Assembly (NCBI GenBank): GCA_945952105.1 | Contig: CAMFGZ010000009.1 | Span: forward strand, 104,789-168,788 | DNA: 64,000 nucleotides | Reading direction: 5' to 3' | DNA from: an uncultured Rhodospirillaceae bacterium | GTDB taxonomy: Bacteria > Pseudomonadota > Alphaproteobacteria > Reyranellales > Reyranellaceae | Part shown: piece after piece, positions 18,696 to 26,699 of the stretch | How positions within the stretch are numbered: position 1 is the first letter of the stretch | Layout of the letters: each line of letters starts with the position of its first letter | Notes under the pieces: model-generated | The model's input: the letters and a program-made list of their open reading frames with translations, nothing else | Databases searched by the model: none | Told to the model about the DNA's origin: nothing | Position numbers and translations under genes: made by a program

Positions 18696-19616
18696 ATGTT
18701 CACCCTCGCGCACCTCTCCGACCCGCATCTGCCGATGCCGCAGGCGCGCGCGCTCGATCTCCTCGGCAAGCGAGCCACCGGCTACTACAACTGGTGGCGC
18801 AACCGCGTGCAGCTTCACCGCCCCGAAGCGCTGGCCGGGATCGTCGCCGACATCAAGGCGCGGAAGCCCGACCATATCGCGCTGACCGGCGACCTCGTTA
18901 ACATCTCGCTGCCCGATGAATTCGCCCGCGCCTCGACGTGGCTGGAAGGGCTGGGCGCGCCCGATGAAGTCACGGTCGTTCCCGGCAATCACGACGTCTA
19001 TGTCGCCACCCTGTGGCGCGAGGGGCTCGGTCGCTGGGGCGCCTACATGGCGGGTGACGGGCAGCCGCCCGCGGCCGACTTCGAGGTCTTCCCGATGCTG
19101 CGCCGGCGCGGGCCGGTCGCGCTGGTCGGGCTGAACAGCGGCCTGCCGAAGCCGCCCTTGCTGGCGACCGGCACGCTGGGCGACGCCCAGATCGCCGCCA
19201 CCGGGAAGTTGCTCGCCGAACTGGGACGCGAGGGTCTCTGCCGCGTGGTGATGATCCATCATCCGCCGCTCACCACCGAGTCGCGCTTCAAGCGCCTGAC
19301 CGACGCTGCCGCCTTCCAGGCGATGATCCGCCGTGTCGGCTGCGAGATCGTGCTGCACGGCCACAACCATCGCAGCGAGGTCGCGCGCATCGCGGGACCG
19401 CAGGGGCCGGTGCCGGTGGTCGGCGTCACCTCCGCATCGGCGGCGCCCGGCAGCAAGTACGGCCGCGCGCGCTACCACCTGATCGGCATCGAGCGCGAGA
19501 TCACGGGATGGCGCATCACCGTCGACATTCGCGCTCTCAAGGCCGACCTCACGGGCTGCGAGCCCGACGGCCGGTTGGTGTTCAACAGCGGCGCGCCGGC
19601 CGCGCTGGCAGCTTGA
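18696..19616 (+). CDS. Calcineurin-like metallophosphoesterase in sphingolipid operon
   Basis: A 306-residue metallophosphoesterase with all five family blocks in order: SDPHL (Asp9, His11), TGDLVN, PGNHDVY, MIHHPPL and LHGHNHR. It has no obvious signal peptide. It lies between spt and bcerS with 12 and 7 base gaps, so it is very likely co-expressed with ceramide genes. It might remove a phosphate from a sphingolipid or lipid intermediate, but this is inference; cyclic-nucleotide or UDP-diacylglucosamine-type hydrolases share the same fold. Confidence 0.88.
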   Translation: MFTLAHLSDPHLPMPQARALDLLGKRATGYYNWWRNRVQLHRPEALAGIVADIKARKPDHIALTGDLVNISLPDEFARASTWLEGLGAPDEVTVVPGNHDVYVATLWREGLGRWGAYMAGDGQPPAADFEVFPMLRRRGPVALVGLNSGLPKPPLLATGTLGDAQIAATGKLLAELGREGLCRVVMIHHPPLTTESRFKRLTDAAAFQAMIRRVGCEIVLHGHNHRSEVARIAGPQGPVPVVGVTSASAAPGSKYGRARYHLIGIEREITGWRITVDIRALKADLTGCEPDGRLVFNSGAPAALAA

Positions 19617-19623
19617 GGCGGCA

Positions 19624-20775
19624 ATGGCTTCGTCCGACATCATCGTCAGCCCGGTCGACTCGAAGGCCGACCTGAAGGCCTTCATCGCGGTTCCGAAGCG
19701 GCTCTACGCCGGCCACAAGGGCTACATCGCGCCGCTCGACCTCGAGCGCATGGAGGCCTTCACGCCGGGCAAGAACCCGCTGTTCGAGCATGTCGAAGTG
19801 CGCTTCTTCCTGGCGCGTCGGGCGGGCAGGGTGGTCGGCCGCATCTCCGCGCAGATCGACCGCGCCTATCTCGAACGCTACCAGGACAGTACCGGCCATT
19901 TCGGCTGCCTCGCCGCCGAGGACGATCCGGCGATCTTCGCCGCGCTGTTCGAGGCGGCCGAGGACTGGCTGCTCTCCAAGGGCATGAAGCGCGCGACCGG
20001 CCCGTTCAGCCTCTCGGTCAACGAGGAGGTCGGCCTGCTGATCGACGGCTTCGACAGCCGGCCGGTCCTGATGGTGCCCTACGATCCCCCTTACGCCGGA
20101 CCTCGGGTCGAGGCCTGCGGCTATGCCAAGGCCAAGGACGTCTTCTCCTACGACTACGACGTCCAGAACGCGCCCGAGACGATTGGCGCCAAGCTGCTGA
20201 AGCGTGGCGGCCTGGAGGGCCGGGTCAAGGTGCGCACCGCCAACATGAAGATGTTCGACGCCGAGGTCCGCACCCTGGTGAACATCTTCAACGATGCCTG
20301 GAGCGACAACTGGGGCTTCGTGCCCTTCACCCAGGCCGAGATCGACCATGCCTCCAAGGCCTTCGGCCCGGTGATCGTGCCCGAACTGGCCGTGTTCGTG
20401 GACGTCGACGACGAGAGCGTGGCCTTCATCGTGGCGCTCACCAACCTCTACGAGGCGGTCAAGGAATTCGACGGCAAGCTGGGGCCGGTGAAGCTCGCCA
20501 AGCTCCTGTGGCGCCTCAAGATCGCCGGCGTCGGCAGCACGCGCGTGCCGCTGATGGGCGTGAAGAAGAAGTTCCGCAACCATCCGCTGCTGGGCGCCGG
20601 GCTGGCGATGATCGCCATCGATCACCTGCGCGCGAACGGCAAGCGGCTGGGCAAGACCTCGGCCGAGCTGGGCTGGATCCTCGAGGACAACAAGGCGACC
20701 AACAACATCATCCGCTCGGTCGGCGGGGTGCACTACAAGACCCACCGCATCTACGAGAAGGCGCTGGCGGGGTGA
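19624..20775 (+). CDS. bcerS: Bacterial ceramide synthase (GNAT-fold bCerS)
   Basis: A 383-residue protein that resembles the Caulobacter bacterial ceramide synthase, a GNAT-fold acyltransferase that N-acylates 3-ketosphinganine. Seen: a long N-terminal half with FLARRAGRVVGRISAQIDR and RATGPFSLSVNEEVGLLIDGF, then a second GNAT-like half with VALTNLYEAV and a C-terminal ILEDNKATNNIIRSVGG segment that matches the end of the GNAT fold. Such proteins are often mislabelled dATP pyrophosphohydrolase-like. The call leans on the operon. Its stop overlaps the next start (GTGA). Confidence 0.83.
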   Translation: MASSDIIVSPVDSKADLKAFIAVPKRLYAGHKGYIAPLDLERMEAFTPGKNPLFEHVEVRFFLARRAGRVVGRISAQIDRAYLERYQDSTGHFGCLAAEDDPAIFAALFEAAEDWLLSKGMKRATGPFSLSVNEEVGLLIDGFDSRPVLMVPYDPPYAGPRVEACGYAKAKDVFSYDYDVQNAPETIGAKLLKRGGLEGRVKVRTANMKMFDAEVRTLVNIFNDAWSDNWGFVPFTQAEIDHASKAFGPVIVPELAVFVDVDDESVAFIVALTNLYEAVKEFDGKLGPVKLAKLLWRLKIAGVGSTRVPLMGVKKKFRNHPLLGAGLAMIAIDHLRANGKRLGKTSAELGWILEDNKATNNIIRSVGGVHYKTHRIYEKALAG

Positions 20776-22025
20776 GCGCGACGGCGCCTCCACAGCCGCC
20801 CCAAAGGCCGCCCTCCGCCTTCGCGCCGCTCGCCAACCGGTCGTTCCTGGCGATGTGGATCGCCAACCTGATGTCGAACGTCGGCGGCTGGATGCAGACC
20901 ACGGGTGCGGCCTGGGAGATGACCAGCCTGACGCAGGAGCCCATCTTCGTGGCCCTGCTGGCCGCGGCAGGCACCCTGCCGATGTTCCTGTTCTGCTTCT
21001 TCGCCGGCATCCTCGCCGATCGTTTCGACCGCCGCCGCTACATCATCTGCTGCCAGGTCTGGATGATGGCCGTCGCCGCGACGCTGGCGGCCCTGGCCTT
21101 CTTCGGCCTGCTCAACCACTGGAACCTGCTGGCGCTGTCCTTCTGCATGGGGCTCGGCAACGCGATGAATGCGCCGGCCTGGCACGCCGTCGTGCCGGAG
21201 ATCGTCACCGGCCCGCAACTTCGTCCCGCCATCGCGCTGAACAGCGCCGGTTTCAACCTCGCGCGCACGATCGGCCCGGTGATCGGCCAGTTGCTGCTGA
21301 GCCTGGTCGGAGTGTTCCTCCTGTTCGCCATCAATGCCTTCACCTACGTGGGCGTGATCCTCGCCATGCGGGCCTGGAAGCGGCCGGCCGAAGCGCGCGC
21401 CGCCCAGCGCCGCGAGACCTTCGGGCAGGCAGCCCGCGCCGGCATCGCCTTCGTCCGCGGCTCGGCCGAACTGCGGGCGATCTTCGCCCGCGGCCTCTGC
21501 TTCTTCGTGCCGGGCATTGCCATGGGAACGCTGCTTCCGGTGATCGGCCGCTTCGAACTCGGCCTCGACGAGTTCACCTTCGGCATCCTCTACGGCGTGT
21601 TCGGCACGGGCGCCGTCGCCGCGGCCTTCTCGCTGCCCCTGGTCAATCGCCTGCTCGGCCCCGACCGGGCCAACATCTGGGCCATGGGCATCTCGGCGGC
21701 CGCCACGCTGGTCGCGGCACTGGCCATGACGCCGCTCGTGGTGGGGGCCGTCGTCGCGATCAACGGCGCCTGCTGGATCACCGTCATCGCCAACAACGGC
21801 GCCTCGGTTCAGATGATCCTGCCCAACTACATGCGCGCGCGCGGCATGGCGGTTCACCAGATGGTGTTCTTCGGCGCCATGGTGCTGGGCGCGCTGCTGT
21901 GGGGGAAGATCGCCAACTTCTTCGATGTCCGGACCGCGCTCATCGGTTCGGTGGTGATGCTGGTGCCGCTCACCGTCCTCGCGGCGTCGATCAAGCTGCC
22001 CGGCTCGTCGCTGCCACGCGTCTGA
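20772..22025 (+). CDS. MFS transporter, last gene of sphingolipid operon
   Basis: A 417-residue, roughly 12-helix inner-membrane protein of the MFS_3 (EntS-like) exporter group. The signature GILADRFDRRRY follows helix 2, and MQTTGAAWEMTSLTQEP lies in the first loop. The start is a GTG at 20772 that overlaps the bcerS stop as GTGA, which argues for translational coupling. A role in moving a sphingolipid intermediate or lysolipid is possible from context, but an unrelated export function is equally open. Confidence 0.85.
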   Translation: MSATAPPQPPQRPPSAFAPLANRSFLAMWIANLMSNVGGWMQTTGAAWEMTSLTQEPIFVALLAAAGTLPMFLFCFFAGILADRFDRRRYIICCQVWMMAVAATLAALAFFGLLNHWNLLALSFCMGLGNAMNAPAWHAVVPEIVTGPQLRPAIALNSAGFNLARTIGPVIGQLLLSLVGVFLLFAINAFTYVGVILAMRAWKRPAEARAAQRRETFGQAARAGIAFVRGSAELRAIFARGLCFFVPGIAMGTLLPVIGRFELGLDEFTFGILYGVFGTGAVAAAFSLPLVNRLLGPDRANIWAMGISAAATLVAALAMTPLVVGAVVAINGACWITVIANNGASVQMILPNYMRARGMAVHQMVFFGAMVLGALLWGKIANFFDVRTALIGSVVMLVPLTVLAASIKLPGSSLPRV

Positions 22026-22435
22026 CGCCCTCCTGTGATCTTTCCACCACTAGAGGGCTGGAAATTTCCGAGGCGGGGCAGATTCTCCTTGTAACCAGGT
22101 CGATTAGTTGTAGATAGCACCCGTACAAGACGCCCAACGCACGTGCCGCTGGCCCTCTGTGGTTACGCAACGACGGAAAGTGTTCTTTTTGGCAGTGCCG
22201 GCTTTAGCCGGGTCCGGGAAGGAGCTTCTGAGATGGTTGCTTACCGCGCGGGGCGCGTTCCCCGCTACTATGTCATTTGCCCGACCCTTGCTCGGGCCTC
22301 CTTCCTCGCTCAGCCGCATAAACGGATTTTAGCTCAGTCGAGTATCGGCTGACGTATCGCGCCACGCTTGGCGCCGTACGTCGTGTTCGATCCCTTTCCG
22401 ACAGACTGACTATTCCTACGGGGAACCCCCCAGCG
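22026..22435 (+). promoter_or_regulatory. Structured leader of ornithine decarboxylase (candidate speF-type RNA)
   Basis: This 410-base gap precedes ornithine decarboxylase. From about 22198 it holds perfect or near-perfect hairpins: 22198-22202/22207-22211 (5 bp), 22248-22253/22260-22265 (6 bp), 22279-22284/22292-22297 (6 bp), 22335-22340/22346-22351 (6 bp, one G-U), and a long one at 22351-22356+22359-22364 / 22369-22374+22377-22382 (12 bp with a 2x2 internal loop). Alphaproteobacterial speF genes are known to have a roughly 400-base 'speF' leader with several hairpins, described as a putative attenuator. The match here is by position, size and architecture only. The first 150 bases show nothing clear. 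Confidence 0.65.
22233..22352 (+). CDS. Upstream ORF (39 aa) in the ornithine decarboxylase leader
   Basis: A 39-codon ORF beginning MVAYRAGRVPRYYVICPT. An unusually good ribosome site, AAGGAG at 22218-22223, lies 9 bases before the ATG at 22233. Two perfect hairpins lie inside it, and its stop codon overlaps the hairpin 22335-22351, directly before the long hairpin 22351-22382. This layout fits a leader peptide whose translation or ribosome stalling reshapes the RNA. The ORF frame is open further upstream to 22143, but no ribosome site is seen there. Function is inference. Confidence 0.55.
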   Translation: MVAYRAGRVPRYYVICPTLARASFLAQPHKRILAQSSIG

Positions 22436-23566
22436 ATGACCGAGCGTATTTTCCGTTACCTCCGCGAGCAGCAGCCCGAGACGCCGTGCCTGGTGATCGA
22501 CCTCGACGTGGTCGAGGGCAACTTCCGGCGCATGCGCGAACTGCTGCCGACAGCGCACATCTTCTACGCCGTGAAGGCCAACCCGGCCGCACAGGTGTTG
22601 GCTCGTCTGGCCACGGCCGGCTCCAAGTTCGACACGGCGAGCCGCGGCGAGATCGAGATGGTCCAGGCGACCGGCGTCTCGATGGACCGCATCTCCTTCG
22701 GCAACACGATCAAGAAGGAAAAGGACATCGCCTGGGCCTACCAGCAGGGCGTGCGCCTGTTCGCCTTCGACAGCGAGGCAGAGCTGCAGAAGCTCGCGCG
22801 CGTCGCGCCGGGCGCCCGCGTGTTCTGCCGCGTGCTGGTCGATTGCGGCGGCGCCGAGTGGCCGCTCAGCAAGAAGTTCGGCTGCGCGCCGGAGATGGCC
22901 AAGGATCTGCTGCGCAAGGCCAAGGACTGGGGCCTCGACGCCTACGGCATCTCCTTCCATGTCGGCAGCCAGCAGACCGACCTCGACCAGTGGGACAAGG
23001 CGCTGGCCCAGGTCTCGCAGATGTTTTTCGCGCTGGCCGAAGAGGGCGTGGACTTGCGCATGGTCAACCTGGGCGGCGGCTTCCCCGCCCGTTACCGGGC
23101 GGAGGTGAGCGGCATCGACGCCTACTGCGAGGCGGTGACCCGCGCGCTGGTGCGCCACTTCGGCAACCGCATGCCCGAGGTCATCATCGAGCCGGGCCGC
23201 TCCATGGTGGGCGATGCCGGCGTGATCCAGAGCGAGGTCGTGCTCGTCTCGCGCAAGGCGGCGGGCGACCGCAAGCGCTGGGTCTACCTCGACATCGGCA
23301 AGTTCTCCGGCCTCGCCGAGACGATGGACGAGAGCATCAAGTACCGCCTGCGCACGCCCGGCGAAGGCACGCGCATGGGCCCCGTGGTGCTGGCCGGCCC
23401 GACCTGCGATTCGGCCGACATCCTCTATGAAAAGACGGAGTACAAAATGCCTCTGTCTTTGAAGCCGGGCGACAAGGTCGAGATTCTCTCGACCGGCGCC
23501 TATACGACGACCTACTCCTCGGTCGCGTTCAACGGCTTCGCGCCGCTCAAGGCGGTCTGCATCTGA
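22436..23566 (+). CDS. speF: Ornithine decarboxylase (alanine-racemase fold, group IV)
   Basis: A 376-residue PLP enzyme: ornithine gives putrescine. PLP lysine Lys47 in FYAVKANP, the glycine loop GGGFPARY, the phosphate loop EPGRSMVGDAG, and the catalytic PTCDSAD cysteine near the C-terminus, followed by YTTTYSSVAFNGF, are all present. It feeds putrescine to the homospermidine synthase encoded 95 bases downstream. It is preceded by a structured leader with an upstream ORF and followed by an intrinsic terminator. The ribosome site ggggaa (22420-22425) could pair with the adjacent C-run. Confidence 0.94.
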   Translation: MTERIFRYLREQQPETPCLVIDLDVVEGNFRRMRELLPTAHIFYAVKANPAAQVLARLATAGSKFDTASRGEIEMVQATGVSMDRISFGNTIKKEKDIAWAYQQGVRLFAFDSEAELQKLARVAPGARVFCRVLVDCGGAEWPLSKKFGCAPEMAKDLLRKAKDWGLDAYGISFHVGSQQTDLDQWDKALAQVSQMFFALAEEGVDLRMVNLGGGFPARYRAEVSGIDAYCEAVTRALVRHFGNRMPEVIIEPGRSMVGDAGVIQSEVVLVSRKAAGDRKRWVYLDIGKFSGLAETMDESIKYRLRTPGEGTRMGPVVLAGPTCDSADILYEKTEYKMPLSLKPGDKVEILSTGAYTTTYSSVAFNGFAPLKAVCI

Positions 23567-23593
23567 ACTGACACAATTCAGGCGTACGGAACG

Positions 23594-23627
23594 ACGGGGC
23601 CTTGAGAAAGGCCCCGTTGCTGTTTTT
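23594..23627 (+). terminator. Intrinsic terminator between speF and hss
   Basis: A perfect 8-bp GC-rich stem, ACGGGGCC (23594-23601) with GGCCCCGT (23610-23617), has an 8-base loop and is followed by a T-rich run ending TTTTT at 23623-23627. It should end or reduce transcripts from speF before hss. Confidence 0.85.
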
Positions 23628-23661
23628 ACTGACTGCGATCGAATGGAACGGGGACGCTGAA

Positions 23662-25104
23662 ATGGCGAAGAAGACCGCACGCAAGCCTGCCGCGAAGAAG
23701 TATCTCGATTTCCATGGCCGCATGGTCATGGTGGGCTTCGGCTCGATCGGACAGGGCGTGCTGCCGCTGATCCTGCGCCACATCAACATCAGGCCCGAGC
23801 AGATTACCATCATCACCGACGACATGCGCGGCGGCGAGAAGGAGGCCGAGCGCTTCGGTGTCGAGTTCGTCGAGAAGCGCCTCACCGAATCCAACGTCCG
23901 CTCGACCCTCGACAACCGGCTGGGCCAGGGCGACTTCCTGGTCAATCTCTCGGTCGAGGTCGCCTCGACGGCGCTGATCGAACTCTGCCAGAAGAAGGGC
24001 GTCCTCTACCTCGACACCTGCATCGAGCCGTGGCCGGGCGGCTACTCGGACCCGAACCTGTCGGTCTCGCGCCGCTCGAACTATGCGCTGCGCGACACGA
24101 TGCTGAAGCTGAAGTCGCGCTTCAAGGGCGGCTCGACGGCGGTGGTGGCGCATGGCGCCAACCCGGGCCTCGTCTCGCACTTCACCAAGCAGGCGCTGAT
24201 GAACGTCGCGCGCGACACCGGTGTGAAGACGCCGGTGCCGACCACGCGCGAGGGCTGGGGCAAGCTCGCCCAGCGCCTGGGCGTGAAGGTGATCCACATC
24301 GCCGAGCGCGACACGCAGGTCTCGCCCAAGCCGAAGGAAGTCGGCGAGTTCGTGAACACCTGGTCGATCGACGGCTTTGTCTCCGAAGGCGGCCAGCCCG
24401 CCGAGATGGGCTGGGGCACGCACGAGAAGGCGCTGCCGCCCGACGGCAAGCGCCATACGTTCGGCTGCGACGCGGCGATCTACCTGAACCGGCCGGGCCT
24501 GCTGACGCAGGTGCGCACCTGGACGCCGATCGAGGGGCCGTTCCACGGCTACATCATCACGCACAACGAATCGATCTCGATCGCCGACTACCTCACCGTC
24601 CATGACGGCAGGAAGGCGGTCTACCGGCCGACCGTACACTACGCCTATCACCCGTGCGACCAGGCGATCATGTCGATGCACGAGCTCGCGGGAAAGAACC
24701 TGAAGCAGCAGAAGCGCCAGCGCCTGATCGTCAACGAGGTGACGTCGGGCCGCGACGAGCTCGGCGTGCTGCTGATGGGGCACAAGAAGGGCGCCTACTG
24801 GTACGGCTCGCAGATCGACATCGAGGAGGCGCGCAAGCTCGTGCCCTACAACAACGCGACCTCGATCCAGGTCGTGGCGCCGGTGCTCTCGGGCATCATC
24901 TGGGCGCTCGAGAACCCCAACGAGGGCATCGTCGAGGCCGACGAGATGGACTTCGCACGCAACCTCGAGATCTGCATGCCCTATCTCGGCCCGGTCGTCG
25001 GCAAGTACAGCGACTGGACCCCGCTGCAGGGCCGCGGCGAACTCTTCCCCGAGGACCTCGACAAGTCCGACCCCTGGCAGTTCAAGAACTTCCGGGTGGT
25101 GTGA
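23662..25104 (+). CDS. hss: Homospermidine synthase
   Basis: A 480-residue NAD-dependent enzyme that makes sym-homospermidine from putrescine. The nucleotide loop GFGSIGQG is at 25-32. AHGANPGLVSHF, NTWSIDGFVSEGGQPAEMGWGTHE and the C-terminal CMPYLGPVVGKYSDWTPLQGR are typical of the family. The frame opens at 23602 across the terminator, so I chose the ATG at 23662. Homospermidine is a common polyamine of alphaproteobacteria. A decayed copy of its 3' part lies at 26465-26683. Confidence 0.96.
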   Translation: MAKKTARKPAAKKYLDFHGRMVMVGFGSIGQGVLPLILRHINIRPEQITIITDDMRGGEKEAERFGVEFVEKRLTESNVRSTLDNRLGQGDFLVNLSVEVASTALIELCQKKGVLYLDTCIEPWPGGYSDPNLSVSRRSNYALRDTMLKLKSRFKGGSTAVVAHGANPGLVSHFTKQALMNVARDTGVKTPVPTTREGWGKLAQRLGVKVIHIAERDTQVSPKPKEVGEFVNTWSIDGFVSEGGQPAEMGWGTHEKALPPDGKRHTFGCDAAIYLNRPGLLTQVRTWTPIEGPFHGYIITHNESISIADYLTVHDGRKAVYRPTVHYAYHPCDQAIMSMHELAGKNLKQQKRQRLIVNEVTSGRDELGVLLMGHKKGAYWYGSQIDIEEARKLVPYNNATSIQVVAPVLSGIIWALENPNEGIVEADEMDFARNLEICMPYLGPVVGKYSDWTPLQGRGELFPEDLDKSDPWQFKNFRVV

Positions 25105-25120
25105 TGTGCGAACGGTGCCG

Positions 25121-26233
25121 TCACCGACTGAGGTCGAGGACGGCACCCGGCTTGTCGATCGGGATGACGCGGATCGCCTTGGCGTCGAGATCGGCCCTGG
25201 TCAGGTCGATCATGCGCGACTGGCTGTCGGCGTAGGTGCGCAGGTAGTAGCGCCTGGTCCTGGTGTCGGCGACGACGCTCCATTCCGTCGTCTCGATGCC
25301 GGCCACGCCGCCGCCGGCCTTGCTGTCGGCCTCGGTGCGGATGATGCCGGGCGCGATGTCGAAGTTGTTCAGGATATGGAAGGCATTGCCGACGGACTCG
25401 GTGCTGGTCGGCAGGACCGGCGCGGCGCGTGAATAGAGGAAGGCGCGCACGAAGCGGGCCGGCGCCGACATGTCGCCGGGCAGGCCGGGCGCGCCCGAGC
25501 CGGTGCTGGGAGGTGCGATCGTCAGGGAGCCGATCTGCAGCGGCTTGGGGTCGTAGGCCGAGAGATTGAGGTAGTTGCCGAGATTGGCGATGTGCCAGTC
25601 GAAGCCCGGTGCATTCGTGAGCACGCCCGTCGGGTTGTCGTGGATCTTCAGCTCGCCGCCGATGTACTCGACGACGATGCTGGCGCCGGTGGCGTCGTGC
25701 AGCGTCATGTGCAGCGGCACGGCGGCCTTGAACACCGCCTGCGGGGCGCGGCTGACCTTGATCTTCGGTAGTGCTGCCTTTACCTCGGCGACGTTTGCGA
25801 AGCTGGTCAGCACGTAGAGCAGCAGTTCGTAGGAGGCGATGGAATTCCTGGCGTCGGCCGGTGCGACCGCCTGGAACTCCGCGAGGCCCGGCAGGTAAAG
25901 AAGCCCGCCCGCCAGGCCGGCCTCGTTCATGCCGTCGATCAGGATGGACAGGCCAAGGCCGTTGGCGCCGGTCGCGCCGTATTTGGTCGTCCAGGCGAGT
26001 CCGGCGCCAGCGGTACCGTCAGGGCCGGTGCCCTTCAAGTCGAGCTTTCGCGGCACGACGATGAGCTGCGATTGCAGAGGCAGGCCGAACTCCATGGTCC
26101 GGCCGTAGACGAAGCCGTTGTCCGCCGACCGCAGGAGGAACGACGTGCAGGCGTCGGCCGACGGCGCGACCAGTGCAATCATACAAGCGGCAGCAGCGAC
26201 CCTCGAAAACAACGGCATGCGCAGCATGTTCAA
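25121..26233 (-). CDS. Secreted choloylglycine hydrolase-family (Ntn) amidase
   Basis: A 370-residue linear amide C-N hydrolase. Residues 1-28 form a signal peptide ending SADA; cleavage would expose Cys29 in CTSFLLRSADNGFVYGRTMEFG, the N-terminal nucleophile of the Ntn family. Family enzymes are bile salt hydrolases, penicillin V acylases and acyl-homoserine-lactone acylases; the substrate here is unknown, and an environmental bacterium makes bile salts unlikely. It is convergent with hss, with a 16-base gap. A start at the internal ATG 26218 is also possible. Confidence 0.88.
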   Translation of the reverse strand: MNMLRMPLFSRVAAAACMIALVAPSADACTSFLLRSADNGFVYGRTMEFGLPLQSQLIVVPRKLDLKGTGPDGTAGAGLAWTTKYGATGANGLGLSILIDGMNEAGLAGGLLYLPGLAEFQAVAPADARNSIASYELLLYVLTSFANVAEVKAALPKIKVSRAPQAVFKAAVPLHMTLHDATGASIVVEYIGGELKIHDNPTGVLTNAPGFDWHIANLGNYLNLSAYDPKPLQIGSLTIAPPSTGSGAPGLPGDMSAPARFVRAFLYSRAAPVLPTSTESVGNAFHILNNFDIAPGIIRTEADSKAGGGVAGIETTEWSVVADTRTRRYYLRTYADSQSRMIDLTRADLDAKAIRVIPIDKPGAVLDLSR

Positions 26234-26298
26234 CTCCAGATACGGTCATGCGATCACTTACGGCTCATGCCGTAATAGCCCATCTTGGAAGTCTGCGG

Positions 26299-26460
26299 CT
26301 AACGCGGGATCGACACCAGCGGCAAACCGGACCGGTACGCTGGCGCCCTTGATGTTGTCCGGCAGCGGTGTGCAGGGCACGCCGGCCAGCATGCCATCGT
26401 CGAACTCAGGTTCGCCGCTCGAACGGATGGCGGTGGCGTCGAGCAGGCAGCCAGCCCGCG
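26299..26460 (-). pseudogene. Decayed copy of the 3' end of the tonB-like gene
   Basis: The segment closely matches the 3' end of the intact tonB-like gene (28410 to about 28570), in the same strand sense. Shared stretches include the bases for SSGEPEFD and PLPDNIKGAS, and the position of the original stop codon (26299-26301). It carries many substitutions, a 12-base deletion and a one-base length change that moves the stop out of frame. It joins directly to a decayed hss piece at about 26461. It has no start and no full domain, so I do not expect function. Confidence 0.85.
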
Positions 26461-26464
26461 GCAG

Positions 26465-26683
26465 GGGCCGTTCCACGGCTACATCGCCACGCCCAACGAA
26501 TCGATCTCGATCGCCGACTACCCGACCGGGCATGACGGCAAGAAGGTCGTGTGCCGGCCGACGCTCCGCTGCGCCTACCTCGTGCGACCAGCGATCATGT
26601 CGATGCATGAGATCGCGGGTAGGAACCCGAAGGAGCAGAAGCGAGGGCGCCTGTGGCAGTTGAAGAACTTCCTGGTGGTGTGA
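26465..26683 (+). pseudogene. Decayed copy of the 3' end of homospermidine synthase
   Basis: Bases 26465-26645 match hss 24538-24720 with scattered substitutions and small indels (roughly 85% identical by eye). The sequence then jumps to a copy of the last 30 or so bases of hss (compare 25075-25104), ending at the TGA at 26681-26683. About 350 bases of hss are therefore missing internally. It abuts the tonB remnant at 26460. It is a non-functional duplicate. Confidence 0.88.
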
Positions 26684-26699
26684 CTGGGCGTCGTTCCCG

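Noticed and set aside
17451..19685. Long 744-codon minus-strand frame over spt and the phosphoesterase
   Set aside because: Same reason: a shadow of well-supported plus-strand genes, with no recognisable motif.
22328..22398. tRNA-like stretch with TTAGCTCAGT and GTTCGATCCC
   Set aside because: The T-stem halves do not pair, and there is no acceptor stem or anticodon arm. The region folds better as the leader hairpins of ornithine decarboxylase.
26234..26699. Insertion sequence or phage remnant in the debris region
   Set aside because: No transposase frame, terminal inverted repeats or target duplication can be seen; the bases are explained by hss and tonB copies.
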